From: Plasmodiophora brassicae
Taxonomy: Eukaryota; Endomyxa; Phytomyxea; Plasmodiophorida; Plasmodiophoridae
Reading direction: 5' to 3'
Assembly (NCBI GenBank): GCA_039704465.1
Contig: JASFAU010000010.1
Location: forward strand, 744,001 to 808,000
Length of the DNA: 64,000 nucleotides
In this document: one piece after another, positions 9,201 to 19,728 of the stretch
Layout of the letters: every line of letters begins with the position of its first letter
Position numbering within the stretch: position 1 is the first letter of the stretch
Made by a program: the position numbers and the translations under genes
Notes under the pieces: generated by a model
Seen by the model: only the letters and a program-made list of their open reading frames with translations
The model's database searches: none
Told to the model about the DNA's origin: nothing

Positions 9201-10550
9201 GTAGGGGTCGGCGCGGTTTGGTTTCGAACCAAAACCGGCAAAACCAAACCGAACTGGAAGGTTTGGTTTGGCCTTTCAATATACGGTTTGGTCTCGGTTT
9301 AGTTTGATGGTTAGCGCAAACCGGTTTGAACCGGTTTGCAAATTTGAAACCGGTTTAAATCCGGCGTCGGGCGAATCACTCCGCCCGCCCCCCCCCCCCC
9401 ACCCCCCCGCGCGCTTGTTCCTGCAACGTGAAACGAAGCACCTGCCAGGCACCATGCCAGCTCCTCGCTCTACTGCGTCGCCCGGTCGAAGCGGCTCGTC
9501 GATTTCTTCGGATAGTGGCGCCGTTGTCGAGCTTAATGCTTCACGTTCTTGCCCAAATGATGAGCCACTGCCGGGATATGCTGGCGTCGTGTGATCGTGA
9601 CAGCATGCTGCGAGAAGCGATACCTTCTGCACTTGAGTATCATCAAAAGTATGACCAATACCTGAATTCCGATGTAGCCTTAATTGCCAAATTTCTTGAC
9701 CCAAGGAACGCGAAGCCTGAAGGTGTGGACCTAGTTAAGTGCAGGCGGCTGATCGTCGAAGTTCATCTTATGAGCTACAACGCGTCGTCGGACGCGGAAT
9801 TCCCTCACGAGGTGCCTCATCCTGCTGCAGACGACGACCTGTGGAATGACAGCGGACACAGTGCTGACACGTACGAATAGGATATGCTTGGAACCATTGC
9901 TGCGTTTTGACATAATCTATCTATCTTAGGTTATCCCTGGACGGCATCGACAAAGAGCTATCGTCTTACATTGCAGCGGTCGACGAGAACGTGCAGCCGA
10001 GGCATACAGATATAGTCCGCTGGTGGCAAGATCATCGTAACAAGTACAGAAGGTTTTATCCCATGGCGGTGGATTACCTGGCAGCCCCAGCTATCTCGAT
10101 TCCATCCGTGCGTGCTAACAGCACAGCTAGGCGGATTTTTGATGATCGTGAAACGCTGTCGAACGCCATGTTCAAAGCGGAAATTTGTGTTTCCTCTTGG
10201 ATGGATCTCTTCCATCGACTCGATGTTTCAATCCCTGACGACGTCGATCAGGCCTTTCGACAATTGCAAAGTACGATAAGTTCTGCTGAGCTGCGTGAGC
10301 TGGCAAGCAGCGACTCGGTCGTCAAGCTTCTCGTCGACGAGCTGGATTATGAGAAAGGCTCGTAGATTACCATTTTCTGCGACTCATAAACCGCGGTTTG
10401 TTTAGTTCGGTTTCGGTTTAGTTCGGTTCCCAGGTCCACGATTTAGTTCGGTTCAGTTTAGCAGGCCTGAGGGCCGTTTGGTTTGGTTCGGTTTGGTTCG
10501 CTCCCTCAAAAGACCGGTTCAAACCAAACCAAACCGCGCCGATCCCTACA
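9201..10550 (+). mobile_element. hAT-family DNA transposon with 8-bp target duplication
   Basis: Ends are near-perfect inverted repeats (GTAGGGGTCGGCGCGGTTTG at left; the complement of the right end reads TGTAGGGATCGGCGCGGTTT). The target duplication AGTTGGCA lies at 9193-9200 and 10551-10558. The uninterrupted site exists in the other arm of the surrounding inverted repeat at about 8941-8948. Subterminal regions are full of GGTTTGGTTT and related motifs. It encodes only the C-terminal part of a transposase. Confidence 0.9.
9606..10365 (+). pseudogene. hAT transposase, C-terminal portion with hATC dimerisation domain
   Basis: Two coding pieces, up to 9870 and 9930-10365, join over a 59-nt intron (GTACGA...CTTAG). 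The first contains SALEYHQKYDQYL and ALIAKFLDPRN; the second reads HTDIVRWWQDHRNKY, then YPMAVDYLAAPAISIPSVRA and MFKAEICVSSWM. This is the hAT C-terminal dimerisation domain (WW, DYLA, IPS.R, SW). The usual BED zinc finger and most of the RNase H-like catalytic core are missing, so this copy is non-autonomous. The exact start is unclear. Confidence 0.85.
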
Positions 10551-10789
10551 AGTTGGCAGGATGTACCCCTGTCGTCGGCCAATCAGGGCGGCAAGTAGCG
10601 TCACTGGCTGTGGGAGGCGCTGGCCCTCATACAGGGCGTCCTACACTCTCGTCGCCGGACGCGCGGGGCGCCTGCACCAAGATCGACTGGGGCTCATTCC
10701 TGGCGGACCCGCACAACGGCCTGCTAGTCCAGTCAGCGGCGGTCGATGCAATCGTGCAATTGTCAAAGGGCCACAAGACGCTGGTAATG

Positions 10790-11430
10790 ACAGGTGTACT
10801 TCTTCTGCAAGGGGCACTTGTTTCACTTCCTGATGAGTTGTCGCAGTTCTCGTGTTATGGGGTGGTGGTGTATGGCCGGCGTCCGGATGGAGGGATCTGG
10901 CGGCGGTCGTTCGATGTTGAGGAAGCGGTTGTTGATGTTGACTGAGGAACATATCGGGTTCAGGTGGTGCTTGCTTATCCCCAGGGCATGGTGGATCAGG
11001 GTATTGGTAGGTGCTCAAGGGGTACGACTTGGTGACCAGCCCGCCGCCGTGTTTGAAAATGCAATTTCGATTTCCACAGAGCGTACGATGACGATAGGAG
11101 TCAAATATTATCAAAAGGGATCACGGTGCTGAATGCAATGAGCCCGGGATCTGAATTCCGCGTGTATACACGTGTCATAATGCGAACGAGGGACGGCGTT
11201 TCTCCAGCCGGCCCGCCCTCGTATGTCCACGCGGTAGACACGGCGGATAGACAGAGAGCTGCACGGCGGGGGGCCACAGACCACAGTCAGCGCCGTGAGA
11301 AGTGCGCGCAGAGACCGACCGCGGGCCTATGGCAGACGGCCGCTATAGTTCGCTATTCCTGACTGCAAATGTCGCGACCTTGACCCGTCGCCTGACTGCT
11401 GTCGATCTCGGCAAATCAGATTAGTCGGAA
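10790..11430. other. degenerate coding remnant, unassigned
   Basis: The minus strand from about 11060 to 10820 reads a coherent frame with one internal stop, including HHALGISKHHLNPIC and NNRFLNIERPPP and ending RELRQLIRK. It looks like the C-terminus of a protein that has decayed. No family was recognised. Nothing is seen from 11130 to 11430, which should include the MAP kinase promoter. Confidence 0.3.
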
Positions 11431-11439
11431 CGCTCTGCC

Positions 11440-13292
11440 ATGACGAATGATTTCGTTGGTGGCGGCGGCGGAGGCGGCGGGCCCATGGCCGAGATGGGGC
11501 GGCGACTGTCGCTGGTCGACGGGGTACCCTCCTCCACGGACGCCGCCGCCGCCGCCCTGGCGCCTGCGCCCGCTCATGAGAACAAACCGAACGACGCGAA
11601 TAATGCGCCTGACGATGCGCTGGACGAACAGGCAGGCAAAATCACGCCCAGACGAGATTCAGTGCTTAGCGCCATCCCGCCGCATGCCGATTTCGACTTC
11701 GACGATCTGTGCCAGAAGTATCGCTTCGTGCGGTTCCTTGGACGCGGTATGATCTCCAATTGTGCCCCTCGGTGCACGGAACTAATGAACGGTGCCGCTG
11801 TACAGGATCGTATGGGAATGTCGCTGAAGCCGTGAGCGTTGAAGATGGCCGACGAGTCGCCATCAAGCACGTTGTCAATGCGTTCGGTAACGAGATGGAC
11901 GCCAAGAGGCTTCTGCGCGAAATTCGCATTCTTCGTCTTCTGCAACATGAGAACATTATCGGGCTTGTGGATTTGTTGACGCCGAGGAATGCTACAGTAA
12001 GTCGGCGTATGCTTGTCTGTAAGCCAGTGTTTAATCGCCAATGGTCGGGGGCAGGATTTCAACAGCCTGTACATCGTGCTGGAGTATGTCGACACGGATC
12101 TGGCGAAGCTGATCAGGTCGAACCAGTTCTTTTCGGAGATGCATGTCCAGTACCTCCTGTATCAGATACTGCTGGGGGCCAAGTACATGAACTCGGCGCA
12201 TGTCGTGCATCGCGACCTGAAGCCGGCCAACATCCTTGTCAACGAAGATTGCACGCTGAAGATATGCGATTTTGGCCTGTCACGAGGGATCGGGGCGCCT
12301 CCATCTACGCCTGGAGGGGCGCGGGTCTGCGTTCGCCGCCAGTTGACGAAGCACGTTGTGACGCGGTGGTATCGGGCACCTGAGCTGATCCTTCTGCAGG
12401 AAGAGTACAACACTGCGATCGACATGTGGTCCATTGGATGCATCTTCGCAGAACTGCTGACCATGATGAAGGAGAACGTTCCGTCGCCGGCTCTTCGCAG
12501 GCCACTCTTCCCGGGCAGCAGTTGCTTCCCGTTGTCAGCCGACAATCCCATGGCTTACACAGACCGTGTCGATCAGCTGAACGTCATCTTCGAAGTCATC
12601 GGCACTCCTGTCCGGGGAGACATTGAGGCGACGAAATCCCTCAAGGCACGAACGTACCTGTCGTCGATCCCAGCACGACCGCCAAAGGATCTATCCGCGT
12701 ATTTTAAGGTATGGTTCATCGTTACTGTTGGCGTTGTCCATCTACTGATACTTCTCCCGACTAGGGTTCGTCACCTGAAGCTTTAGACCTGCTGCGACAG
12801 TTGCTTCAGTTCTCTCCTATCAAGAGGATAACAATCGACGATGCTCTTGCGCACCCGTTTCTGGCGCCAGTGCGATGCCCTGAAGCTGAGCCGTGCGCTG
12901 AGCAAGTCCCCCTACAGTTTGAGTTCGAGGACGTCCCGCTTACGACGGAGCACCTTCGCGTACTGATCGTTGACGAGATTCGACACTTCCGGCCCGAGTT
13001 TCCTGAACCGCGAAGAAGGTCGAGCTCATCGTACGAAATGGATGTGAAACGGCAGAAGCTGGCGCCTGTGACGATTGTTGAGGAAGAGAGCGCTGTTACG
13101 CCTTCTCCAGGGCCCATCGAGGGTTACAAATCTTTTCAGTTCGCGATCCGCGAATCCCGAGAGCTCACCACCGACGATGACGATGACAGTGGCGGGCTGG
13201 GCGACAGCTCCGACAGCTCCTCCGAGTCGGACGACGACGATGACGACGACGACGACGACGACGATCGTTTCGCTGGGAGGTGTCTGGCATAA
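11440..13292 (+). CDS. MAP kinase with T-K-H activation-loop motif
   Basis: Four exons, 11440-11746, 11806-11996, 12055-12708 and 12765-13292, with introns of 59, 58 and 56 nt, give 559 aa. The Gly loop (FLGRGSYGNV) spans intron 1; then VAIK, the catalytic loop HRDLKPANIL, DFGLSR, and a lengthened activation loop leading to LTKHVVTRWYRAPEL. The phospho-acceptor motif is TKH in place of TEY/TDY. Plasmodium Pfmap-2 carries TSH at the same place, so this belongs with atypical protist MAPKs that may not need Tyr phosphorylation. A MAPK insert-like stretch with GIPVRGD-like GTPVRGDIE is present. The C-terminal tail beyond the kinase domain is about 130 aa and ends in a run of Asp codons. The N-terminus is Gly/Ala-rich and disordered. 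Confidence 0.93.
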
Positions 13293-13304
13293 CATAATCT
13301 TAAT

Positions 13305-13620
13305 TCAAGACTCGTAACAAATTATCGCATTCAGCGTCGGATGGCACGGGAGACAGGCCCGATAGATGCGACATGCATTCTTGGGAACGTGCCTGTCGCC
13401 CACAGTCGCTGCCTCGCAATAATCCAATGGGTCAGCCTCTTGCCATCCGATGGAACATTCTACATAGTTCGCGAGTAGTGCTCTCTGGGGAATATCAAAC
13501 AACGGCATGTTGAACATCTGTGTGCAATTCTGCGGATCCGGGCAAAAACGCGGCAAACTGCTTTTCAACCGTGGCCGAGAAAACAGCGTTTGAAGGTTCA
13601 GGACGTCGTCGACCTCGCGC
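13305..13620 (-). CDS. unassigned C-terminal exon, Cys-containing
   Basis: A minus-strand frame reads LFDIPQRALLANYVECSIGW, then DPLDYCEAATVGDRHVPK, CRIYRACLPCHP and ends ICYES followed by TGA at 13305. Codon use and composition look coding. No start ATG was found in frame (the frame is closed by TGA near 13627), so upstream exons are missing or this is the tail of the interrupted gene just upstream. No family recognised. It converges on the MAP kinase with 12 bp between stop codons. Confidence 0.4.
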
Positions 13621-13718
13621 GGTCGTCATGGTCCCAATCAAGCAGAATTCTACTGCACACACAGAGCCAGTACGTGCGGAACGGTCTCCCGACCTGATCA
13701 TCAAACGTGAGACGTGGA

Positions 13719-13935
13719 TTAGCCATCTCTGTTGGACCGGGCGGCTCGTTTGGCCTTGACGGCGGCTTGCGCGGCTTGAAGCGCTACCACGTCCGCCGCC
13801 TTGTACATTGGCAGATGTCGAAATTGCTCCGGCACATACTGGCTGAGTGTATGTAGTGAATCTTGCTTCACCGGGTCGACGACCCGCGGTTGCGTGTAGA
13901 GCGGCAACGGCGCCGCCGGCCGAACGCTGTTCGTC
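13719..13935 (-). pseudogene. 3' part of a gene split by piggyBac-like insertions
   Basis: Minus-strand coding from the TTAA site at 13936-13939 to a TAA stop at 13719 includes YTQPRVVDPVKQDSLHTL and QYVPEQFRHLPMYKA followed by an Ala/Lys helix. If the DNA between the TTAA at 13936 and the TTAA at 19725 is removed, leaving one TTAA, the codons continue in frame with the 5' part at 19729 (…KIF then KTNSV). The protein is not recognised. Confidence 0.75.
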
Positions 13936-15718
13936 TTAACCCTTTATGGCTTCGGAGTTTTCGACGCAATCGTGTCGCATATAGAAACTGCAATAACTTT
14001 TTGAATATCGCATGTAGAAACGTCCGACCAACAGATTCGAATAGAACACGACGCGAGGAGCATACAGATGGTTTCAGCCCATCCAGACGACAATTATAAC
14101 AAAAGTTAGATTATGCGGAAAGTCGCTTCGACACGATCGCGTCGCTAATTTGGGCAAGCCATAACTTTATATGTAGCTGTCCAAATGGAACAGCTTTAAC
14201 GGGAGCTGGTGCCACAGATCATGAGAGCGCGGCGGTATGCCGCGTCAAGGCCGTCCGGATTCCTGGATCACACACGGTTGGCGAGTTCCGAGCACCCACG
14301 GGGTTCCTCGACGAGAACGGCTAGGAAAGGCGTTAGCTCCGGGTTTCTCGCGTGCGACAAGTGCATACGCTATGCCAAGCGGAAAGTGGTCGCCAAAGCT
14401 CACGAATTATCCGATGCCGATGCCCGAGCCGAGGTGACGGAGGCGAAGTCGCGTTCATATCGGCCGAGTTCCGCTGTGGTTGACGCGATAGACACGCCGC
14501 AAAGGGTGATAACGAACGAAACCTCAACAATGTCGCCGTTCAAGATCAGTCCGCTCATTAGAGTGCATATTACGTTCCTGTTATTTAGGTCAAACCCATG
14601 CACAGGACAACAGCGAGCCACTCTCTCAGTCCCTGCAGTAGTCAACGGTCGCCAATCGCGGTATATACGTACTTGACCTGTGCAGCATAGATGTTCGTAC
14701 AACGTACAATCGTATTCAGCATGGACGTATCCAGGAACTGCCCAAAGATCAAGTGGACGGCGTCGTGCTCACTTAGTGTGTCCACGCCTTCGAACTTCGT
14801 GCGGGGCGGACCCGTACGTGGCACGGCTCAGAAACTCTGGAATATCTAGCAGGAACGTTCCGTCCTAGATACTCTCTGGATGTTCGATATTCCACCCGTA
14901 TACGTTCATCTACAAGGTCGCCAGCTAGCGCCAGTATCGCAGAGACCAACGTGTACGCGAATACGATGCCCATGACCGTCCAATTGAACAACGCCAGATC
15001 CATCGTTATCATCGGCGCCGTCATCATCGGAAGCGTCAACCTCGACTGGCTGGGCCTCGTACGGATCTGGATTGGATTCTGAGCCGTCAGAGTCGGTTTC
15101 TGGCGCAAAGACGTGAAGCACTTCGCCTCTATCGACTTGGTCCACTCCGATGTCGTCGTCAGCATGACCCTCACCGACATCTTGGGCGTTATCTGCGACA
15201 TCAAGGACCAGTGAGCAAATCTGTCGCGACTTGAACATTGCCTATTACCTCCTAGAGGTGTACGGTTAGGAGCTGGAGCTGCTGGTGCGCTGCCACTGCC
15301 TGCCAGAGATGGATCTCCCGCAGGACCTCCGCCTGAACCCTTCCGCGACGAACATGTCATGCGATTGTGACCGAGCGCCTTGCAATACGAGCACTTGTAC
15401 TGTCGTCTGGGTATGCCAGCATCCCCTCCGACATCTGCTGCGCCGGCCATTGTGCTTTGACCTACAGTACGCTCAGAATTTGGCGGGACTGCTTTTGACC
15501 AGTCCTAGACACGATCGTGACTAACTTTCAATGTCCGATAACTTTTCATGGAATTTTGATAGGAAGTTATAATTTCGTTTATTTGGAGAAATGCATGGTC
15601 GGGTCGCCCAGTAAAATTTTCAGATGCGAATAACCTCACCAGTCTGCGCAATGAATGTCAGAAAATCGAAATCCCGAATTTGCGACGCAATTGTGTCGCA
15701 AAAACGGTAAAGGGTTAA
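13936..15718 (-). mobile_element. piggyBac-like element 1, degenerate
   Basis: Bounded by TTAA at 13936-13939 and 15715-15718. Termini read TTAACCCTTTA at the left and, on the complement of the right end, TTAACCCTTTACCG, each followed by a short internal palindrome around CGACRCAATYG. TTAA target sites with CCC-starting repeats are the hallmark of piggyBac elements. The interior, 1775 bp, holds a decayed minus-strand transposase. Confidence 0.85.
14642..15450 (-). pseudogene. decayed piggyBac transposase
   Basis: The minus strand gives YKCSYCKALGHNRMTC, a zinc knuckle-like motif near 15370, and further on LSEHDAVHLIFGQFL and DTSMLNTIVRCTNIYAAQ, which matches the start of the DDE_Tnp_1_7 domain (lxxiVxxTNxYA). 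The two parts lie in different frames with stops in between and the catalytic Asp region is not legible, so it is inactive. Confidence 0.7.
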
Positions 15719-16249
15719 CCCCAAACTCCGTGGATTATGTCATATAATATGACATGCATGTTTGGCAGGACGTAGCGAAAAATGAGGACCTTGGAGGCGA
15801 ATGGTAGCTTCCATCCTGGATAGTCCATGCCAGCCTCCACCTCGCCCCGAAGGTTCGGACTCCTGTCGACGTTGTGTTTCGTTCCAGTGCTCTCACGAAA
15901 TCAGGCTCTCCCATGCTTCTATTTTGGGTGCATATGACATAGTATGTCATGCAAAGGCAGCATGACATAGTATGTCATGCAACACACTTTTGCCTGTATT
16001 GATACTCTGGTGCATTCTCAAGAAGATCAAAGGGGATGCGATCATCGACTGGACTGCGAGCGTGTCACTGGTCCACGCGAGCGGCGTCCGGAGCGATTGC
16101 TTGCCGGGTTTTCCGAGGGTAACATGGCCACATCGTGTCGTGGGCGTCCGCCGATGGACTGCACTGTAGGTCCTCCACTTGCAAGCAGTAATGCGTCCAA
16201 ACCACCTTCAGGAGAGGACGGCGATCGTTCGTCAGAACGCCCAAGTCGA

Positions 16250-16394
16250 ATACACGTTCCCCGGTCCGACTGTCAGGGCGGAACTGGACAGACAGGTTGA
16301 CATCACCGGGATCATGGAATCTGTCGAAGCATGATAACGTATTTGAACCGAATCTCGTCTTGCATAACGGCACTTGGCAAATGCTGCACCACAC
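16250..16394 (-). pseudogene. piggyBac-type C-terminal Cys/His cluster
   Basis: The minus strand reads MWCSICQVPLCKTRFGS followed by SCFDRFHDP, matching the cysteine-rich zinc-binding tail of piggyBac transposases (CxxC…LC…CF..FH). It belongs to element 2 and is separated from the transposase 5' exon by the CACTA insertion. Confidence 0.6.
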
Positions 16395-16964
16395 CGTCGT
16401 GCTGCATTGTCGACATGTCCCATTCGGTTCCCGATATTGACGTCCCAGTAAACATCCCCCTTATTGCCAGAGCGCTGGACAACGTATGCCCTGTCTGAAA
16501 CGGAGCGCGCGACCGTCCTCAGTCAGGAAGAACAACCGACGATTCCGCTTAGGTGGCTGGAGGAGCGGCACTGGATTGTCAGCTGCCTCTGCTGCACGCT
16601 GCAATTCAGAAGGCACTCAGGCAGGCCAGCCGAAGAAAATATTTGAAGGACCCTCATCGTTCAACAAATGTTTCCATTTGTCGAAACTGGACACATCGGC
16701 AATACGGGATTGCAGCTGCTGCAGACGCCACAGCTCGTGCGCATTTAGCATGCACACGAAACAAAGCCGTTGCCAATTTAACGTCTTGGGACGGTCGCCG
16801 GAAATCGACCTGGTGCCACTGTTCAGTAATGGATCTCATACATCGCGGTATTTGCATACCTTAACATTGTTCATCTCTCTCTCTCTCGAGACAACGTCCT
16901 GGCCGCCTTTCACATGATTTCAGAACCAGACAGCGGCTGGGACGATTTCGTGGGCAGGAGGTGG

Positions 16965-18658
16965 CACTGGAAAAATAGAAGTGCCGAATTGGTGCCCGGA
17001 CGTTCCCCGAGTGCCGATTGAAGTGCCGATTCCAGGGGCCAACAATAGGCAAGTGCCGATGAGGAGCCGGTGCGACACCTGGAGTGCCGAAATGGTGCCA
17101 TCTGGTCCATCGTGCCAAAAATTGGGATGCCAGGATGATGGGCTTTTTTGCGAGCAGCCGGCGACTGCACGGTGCCACCTGAGCTGAGTCAGCTGACACG
17201 TCTTTTGAGGTGCCGGCTCGGTAATTCTCACCAACGCACCTTTCTTTTCCGTCCCGACGGTGCCTCTCCACCACACATTGCCGAATGCGGGCCCGTCGCT
17301 GCACCTCCACCACACACTAACGGGAAGGCGCGCGATCCGGATTCCGATCCGGGCTTCGACATCGACGACGAATTGGCACCCGCGTCCTCATTCTTCAAAT
17401 GGATTCGTCGGCAGACGCATCCGTATCGTTGCAGGCATGACCGTGTACGAACGGTTTGCACGATAAGACCTGCAATGTACCTGGTTTGTCGTGTCTACTC
17501 CAGGTATTGCTCCTGTATGCGTGTGTGTATCCGAAATCAAGGACGCTCACTACCCTCGTGTATTAGTGTCTACACGTCTGAGCAGCTGGAGCGGAACTGT
17601 CCCGTTAAGAACGCCGTCCTGCTCCAGAGGATCCCGTCGGAGTGGCCGTGCAATTGATCTTGCCCGCCGATGATGGCTGACACTCGCCAGCGTATGTGAT
17701 TTGGTGTTCCGCTTTATAATTATCTGATAATTTGTCCAAGTCAACATACATTATAGATTGGCACTTCACCGGAAGATGATCAGGCTCGTCACCGGAACTC
17801 GTCGGCTGCAGCTGATGAGCGTTCGCAGTGCAAGGCCGTATTCAAAATCTTTCACGTACGTCGAGCATTTCTGTCTCTGGGGTTTAGTCGCTAACGGTCT
17901 TTATGATGCGCAGTACAAGACGGTCATGTGATCGCGTTTGCTGGCGGAGATTCCAAACGAGTTTGTCCGGACGACGAACTAGGTGCCCGTCTTCGCCATA
18001 GGTCGCTTCGGGACGCGGTACGTATTCGATGGTTATGACGTCGCCATTATTTATAATGCGTTTGGCTGCAGGCCCAGCATCAAGGGGTGCCTTCGCATCC
18101 AGCTGGCCACAATGGTACGCAACGGCAACGTTAACATCATGTGTTCCCTCATTGTGTTATGTATGAATTTAGGCGGCGTTGCGGCCAGGCGCGTTGAAAG
18201 GTATGGCCGTTGTTGTTGGCATCCAGTTGCATCATCTGATCAGGGATGCAGGTTATAGAACACGATGATGTACGAGGGTGGCGGACATGCAACGTACAAA
18301 ACTTGTTCCACTTGCCGATCGATCCTGACGGCGCGTTGACGTCGCGGTCAATGGCGGGTCGCGGATCGGCGCCCATCAAGGAACAGTTACAATAAACCAT
18401 TCGTTGAAATACCAAATACGATAGTGTCTCAATAACTGGGGTACCATTCCATTCTATTACTACACCGGTAGGGAGAGCAAAAATCGTATGACGTTTTTTG
18501 GAAGGACGTCCGTTGCGAGGATTTTTGGAAAATCGGGGCCCGAAATTGGCACCAAATTGGCACTACCAAGTGCCAATTTGGTGTCGTCAAGTGCCAATAA
18601 AGGGCCGACGGGCTAATCCACGGGATGGCACTAATTTGGCACTTCTATTTTTCCAGTG
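16965..18658 (+). mobile_element. CACTA (EnSpm)-like transposon, apparently non-autonomous
   Basis: The left end starts CACTGGAAAAATAGAAG and the right end is its complement, ending CTTCTATTTTTCCAGTG. The 3-bp flanks are TGG on both sides (16962-16964 and 18659-18661). Both subterminal 100-150 bp are packed with direct and inverted AGTGCC(A/G) motifs. CACTR termini, 3-bp duplications and subterminal repeats together are characteristic of the CACTA superfamily. The interior (about 17200-18480) has ORFs up to 169 codons but no recognisable transposase. Confidence 0.85.
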
Positions 18659-19377
18659 TGGGCTTCGGCATTGAAGAAGCGCTTGCTTCATTTGTCGCCA
18701 GAACTTAACAATGTGGTGATCAACCGCGTGTTCCAGAGTGGGTACGGGTAAAGCGTCGATCTGCGCAGGTCCAGCATGTTTGTCCCCGATGCGCTGACAA
18801 GCAAGCAAGTAATGTTCACGTGTTCACGCAAAACGCCAGGAACGGTTACCAAGACAGCACACAGCACTGAAGTGCTCGATGTACATCCCACCATGCTTGT
18901 TTCTCGACGGCAAACGCCAGTGGATACGAATCCGACCACTCAGGGTCGAAGGTATCAGTCGGCGTCGTCGCGTAGAGGCTCATCGCCCATATCGCATCGG
19001 GATTCAAGCGCGACAAATGGGCGGCAGCCCGTTGGCTGTTAACAGCCGTCGACAGATGCGAAAACAATGGCCTGCAAGGATGTCAGAAGGCAACGCACCG
19101 GAACATCAAAGAAACAAGAGTACTGTAGACACAGGTTGCTAACATCCGACACCATGATGCGACTGGTCGCGGACGTCTTGTTCAACGACTATTTTGATGT
19201 CGTCGCAAACAATAGGTACGACGAGCCTCGCATTTGCAAGAAGCCATGCATCGACACTGTAAACTTGCTTCGCTCGAGAAGTGTTCATAGGCCCTGTTAT
19301 CATATATCATGTAGACCGGACCGCCCAACTCTCGGCCACGAGCAGCTGCTCTCGTAGTCATACCGGAAAACCTACGT

Positions 19378-19504
19378 ACATTGTTTGCCCATCATCGTTG
19401 ACCTCGTCGTCGGGTTGAGACCACTGTGCTCGGACATGATCATCGTCATATGCAGCCCGCAGCATGCGGACAGCCGCCTCCCACACTTTGCGGTCTTCCT
19501 CCAT
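19378..19504 (-). pseudogene. putative first exon of element-2 transposase
   Basis: From the ATG at 19504 the minus strand encodes MEEDRKVWEAAVRMLRAAY then an acidic stretch ending QTM, followed by a good donor (GTACGT). Codon use is coding-like. Later exons are interrupted by the CACTA element. Assignment rests on position and strand. Confidence 0.45.
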
Positions 19505-19728
19505 GGAACCCACTCGGTTTCAAATCGGACGAAAGTCCGCAGGTAACGCCGCACGGCGGACTACGCCATTCGAACCGATTCAGACAGCATAGTTGTCAGT
19601 CTAGCCGTTGCAACAGGCCACCGGAAATCACCCCCATACATGACATACTATGTCATACAACGGAAAAGCTATTTCTGACACCCGAGCCCTGCATGACATA
19701 GTATGTCATCCACGGAGTTTGGGGTTAA

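Larger units (their letters stand above)
8786..10780. repeat. inverted duplication interrupted by a hAT element
   Basis: The left arm (about 8786-9040, minus) and right arm (about 9118-9200 continuing at 10551-10780, plus) carry the same sequence in opposite orientation, with about 75 bp between inner ends. Shared coding-like peptide: HNGLLVQSAAV followed by AIVQLSKG. The right arm is split by the hAT element, so the inverted duplication predates that insertion. The two arms diverge abruptly beyond 8786 and 10780. Confidence 0.85.
15715..19728 (-). mobile_element. piggyBac-like element 2, carrying a nested CACTA element
   Basis: Bounded by TTAA at 15715-15718 and 19725-19728. The terminal inverted repeat CCCCAAACTCCGTGGAT is perfect over 17 bp at both ends and is followed by ATGACATA-type palindromes, which recur subterminally around 15940-15990 and 19640-19710. 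Minus-strand pieces of its transposase remain: a first exon at about 19504-19378 and a C-terminal Cys/His cluster near 16390-16300. Without the nested element it is about 2.3 kb. Confidence 0.85.

Noticed and set aside
13200..13265. GAC trinucleotide run as a regulatory repeat
   Set aside because: It lies in frame and codes for the acidic C-terminal tail of the MAP kinase.
17148..17657. CACTA element transposase candidate
   Set aside because: 169-codon ORF has no transposase motif and mixed composition.
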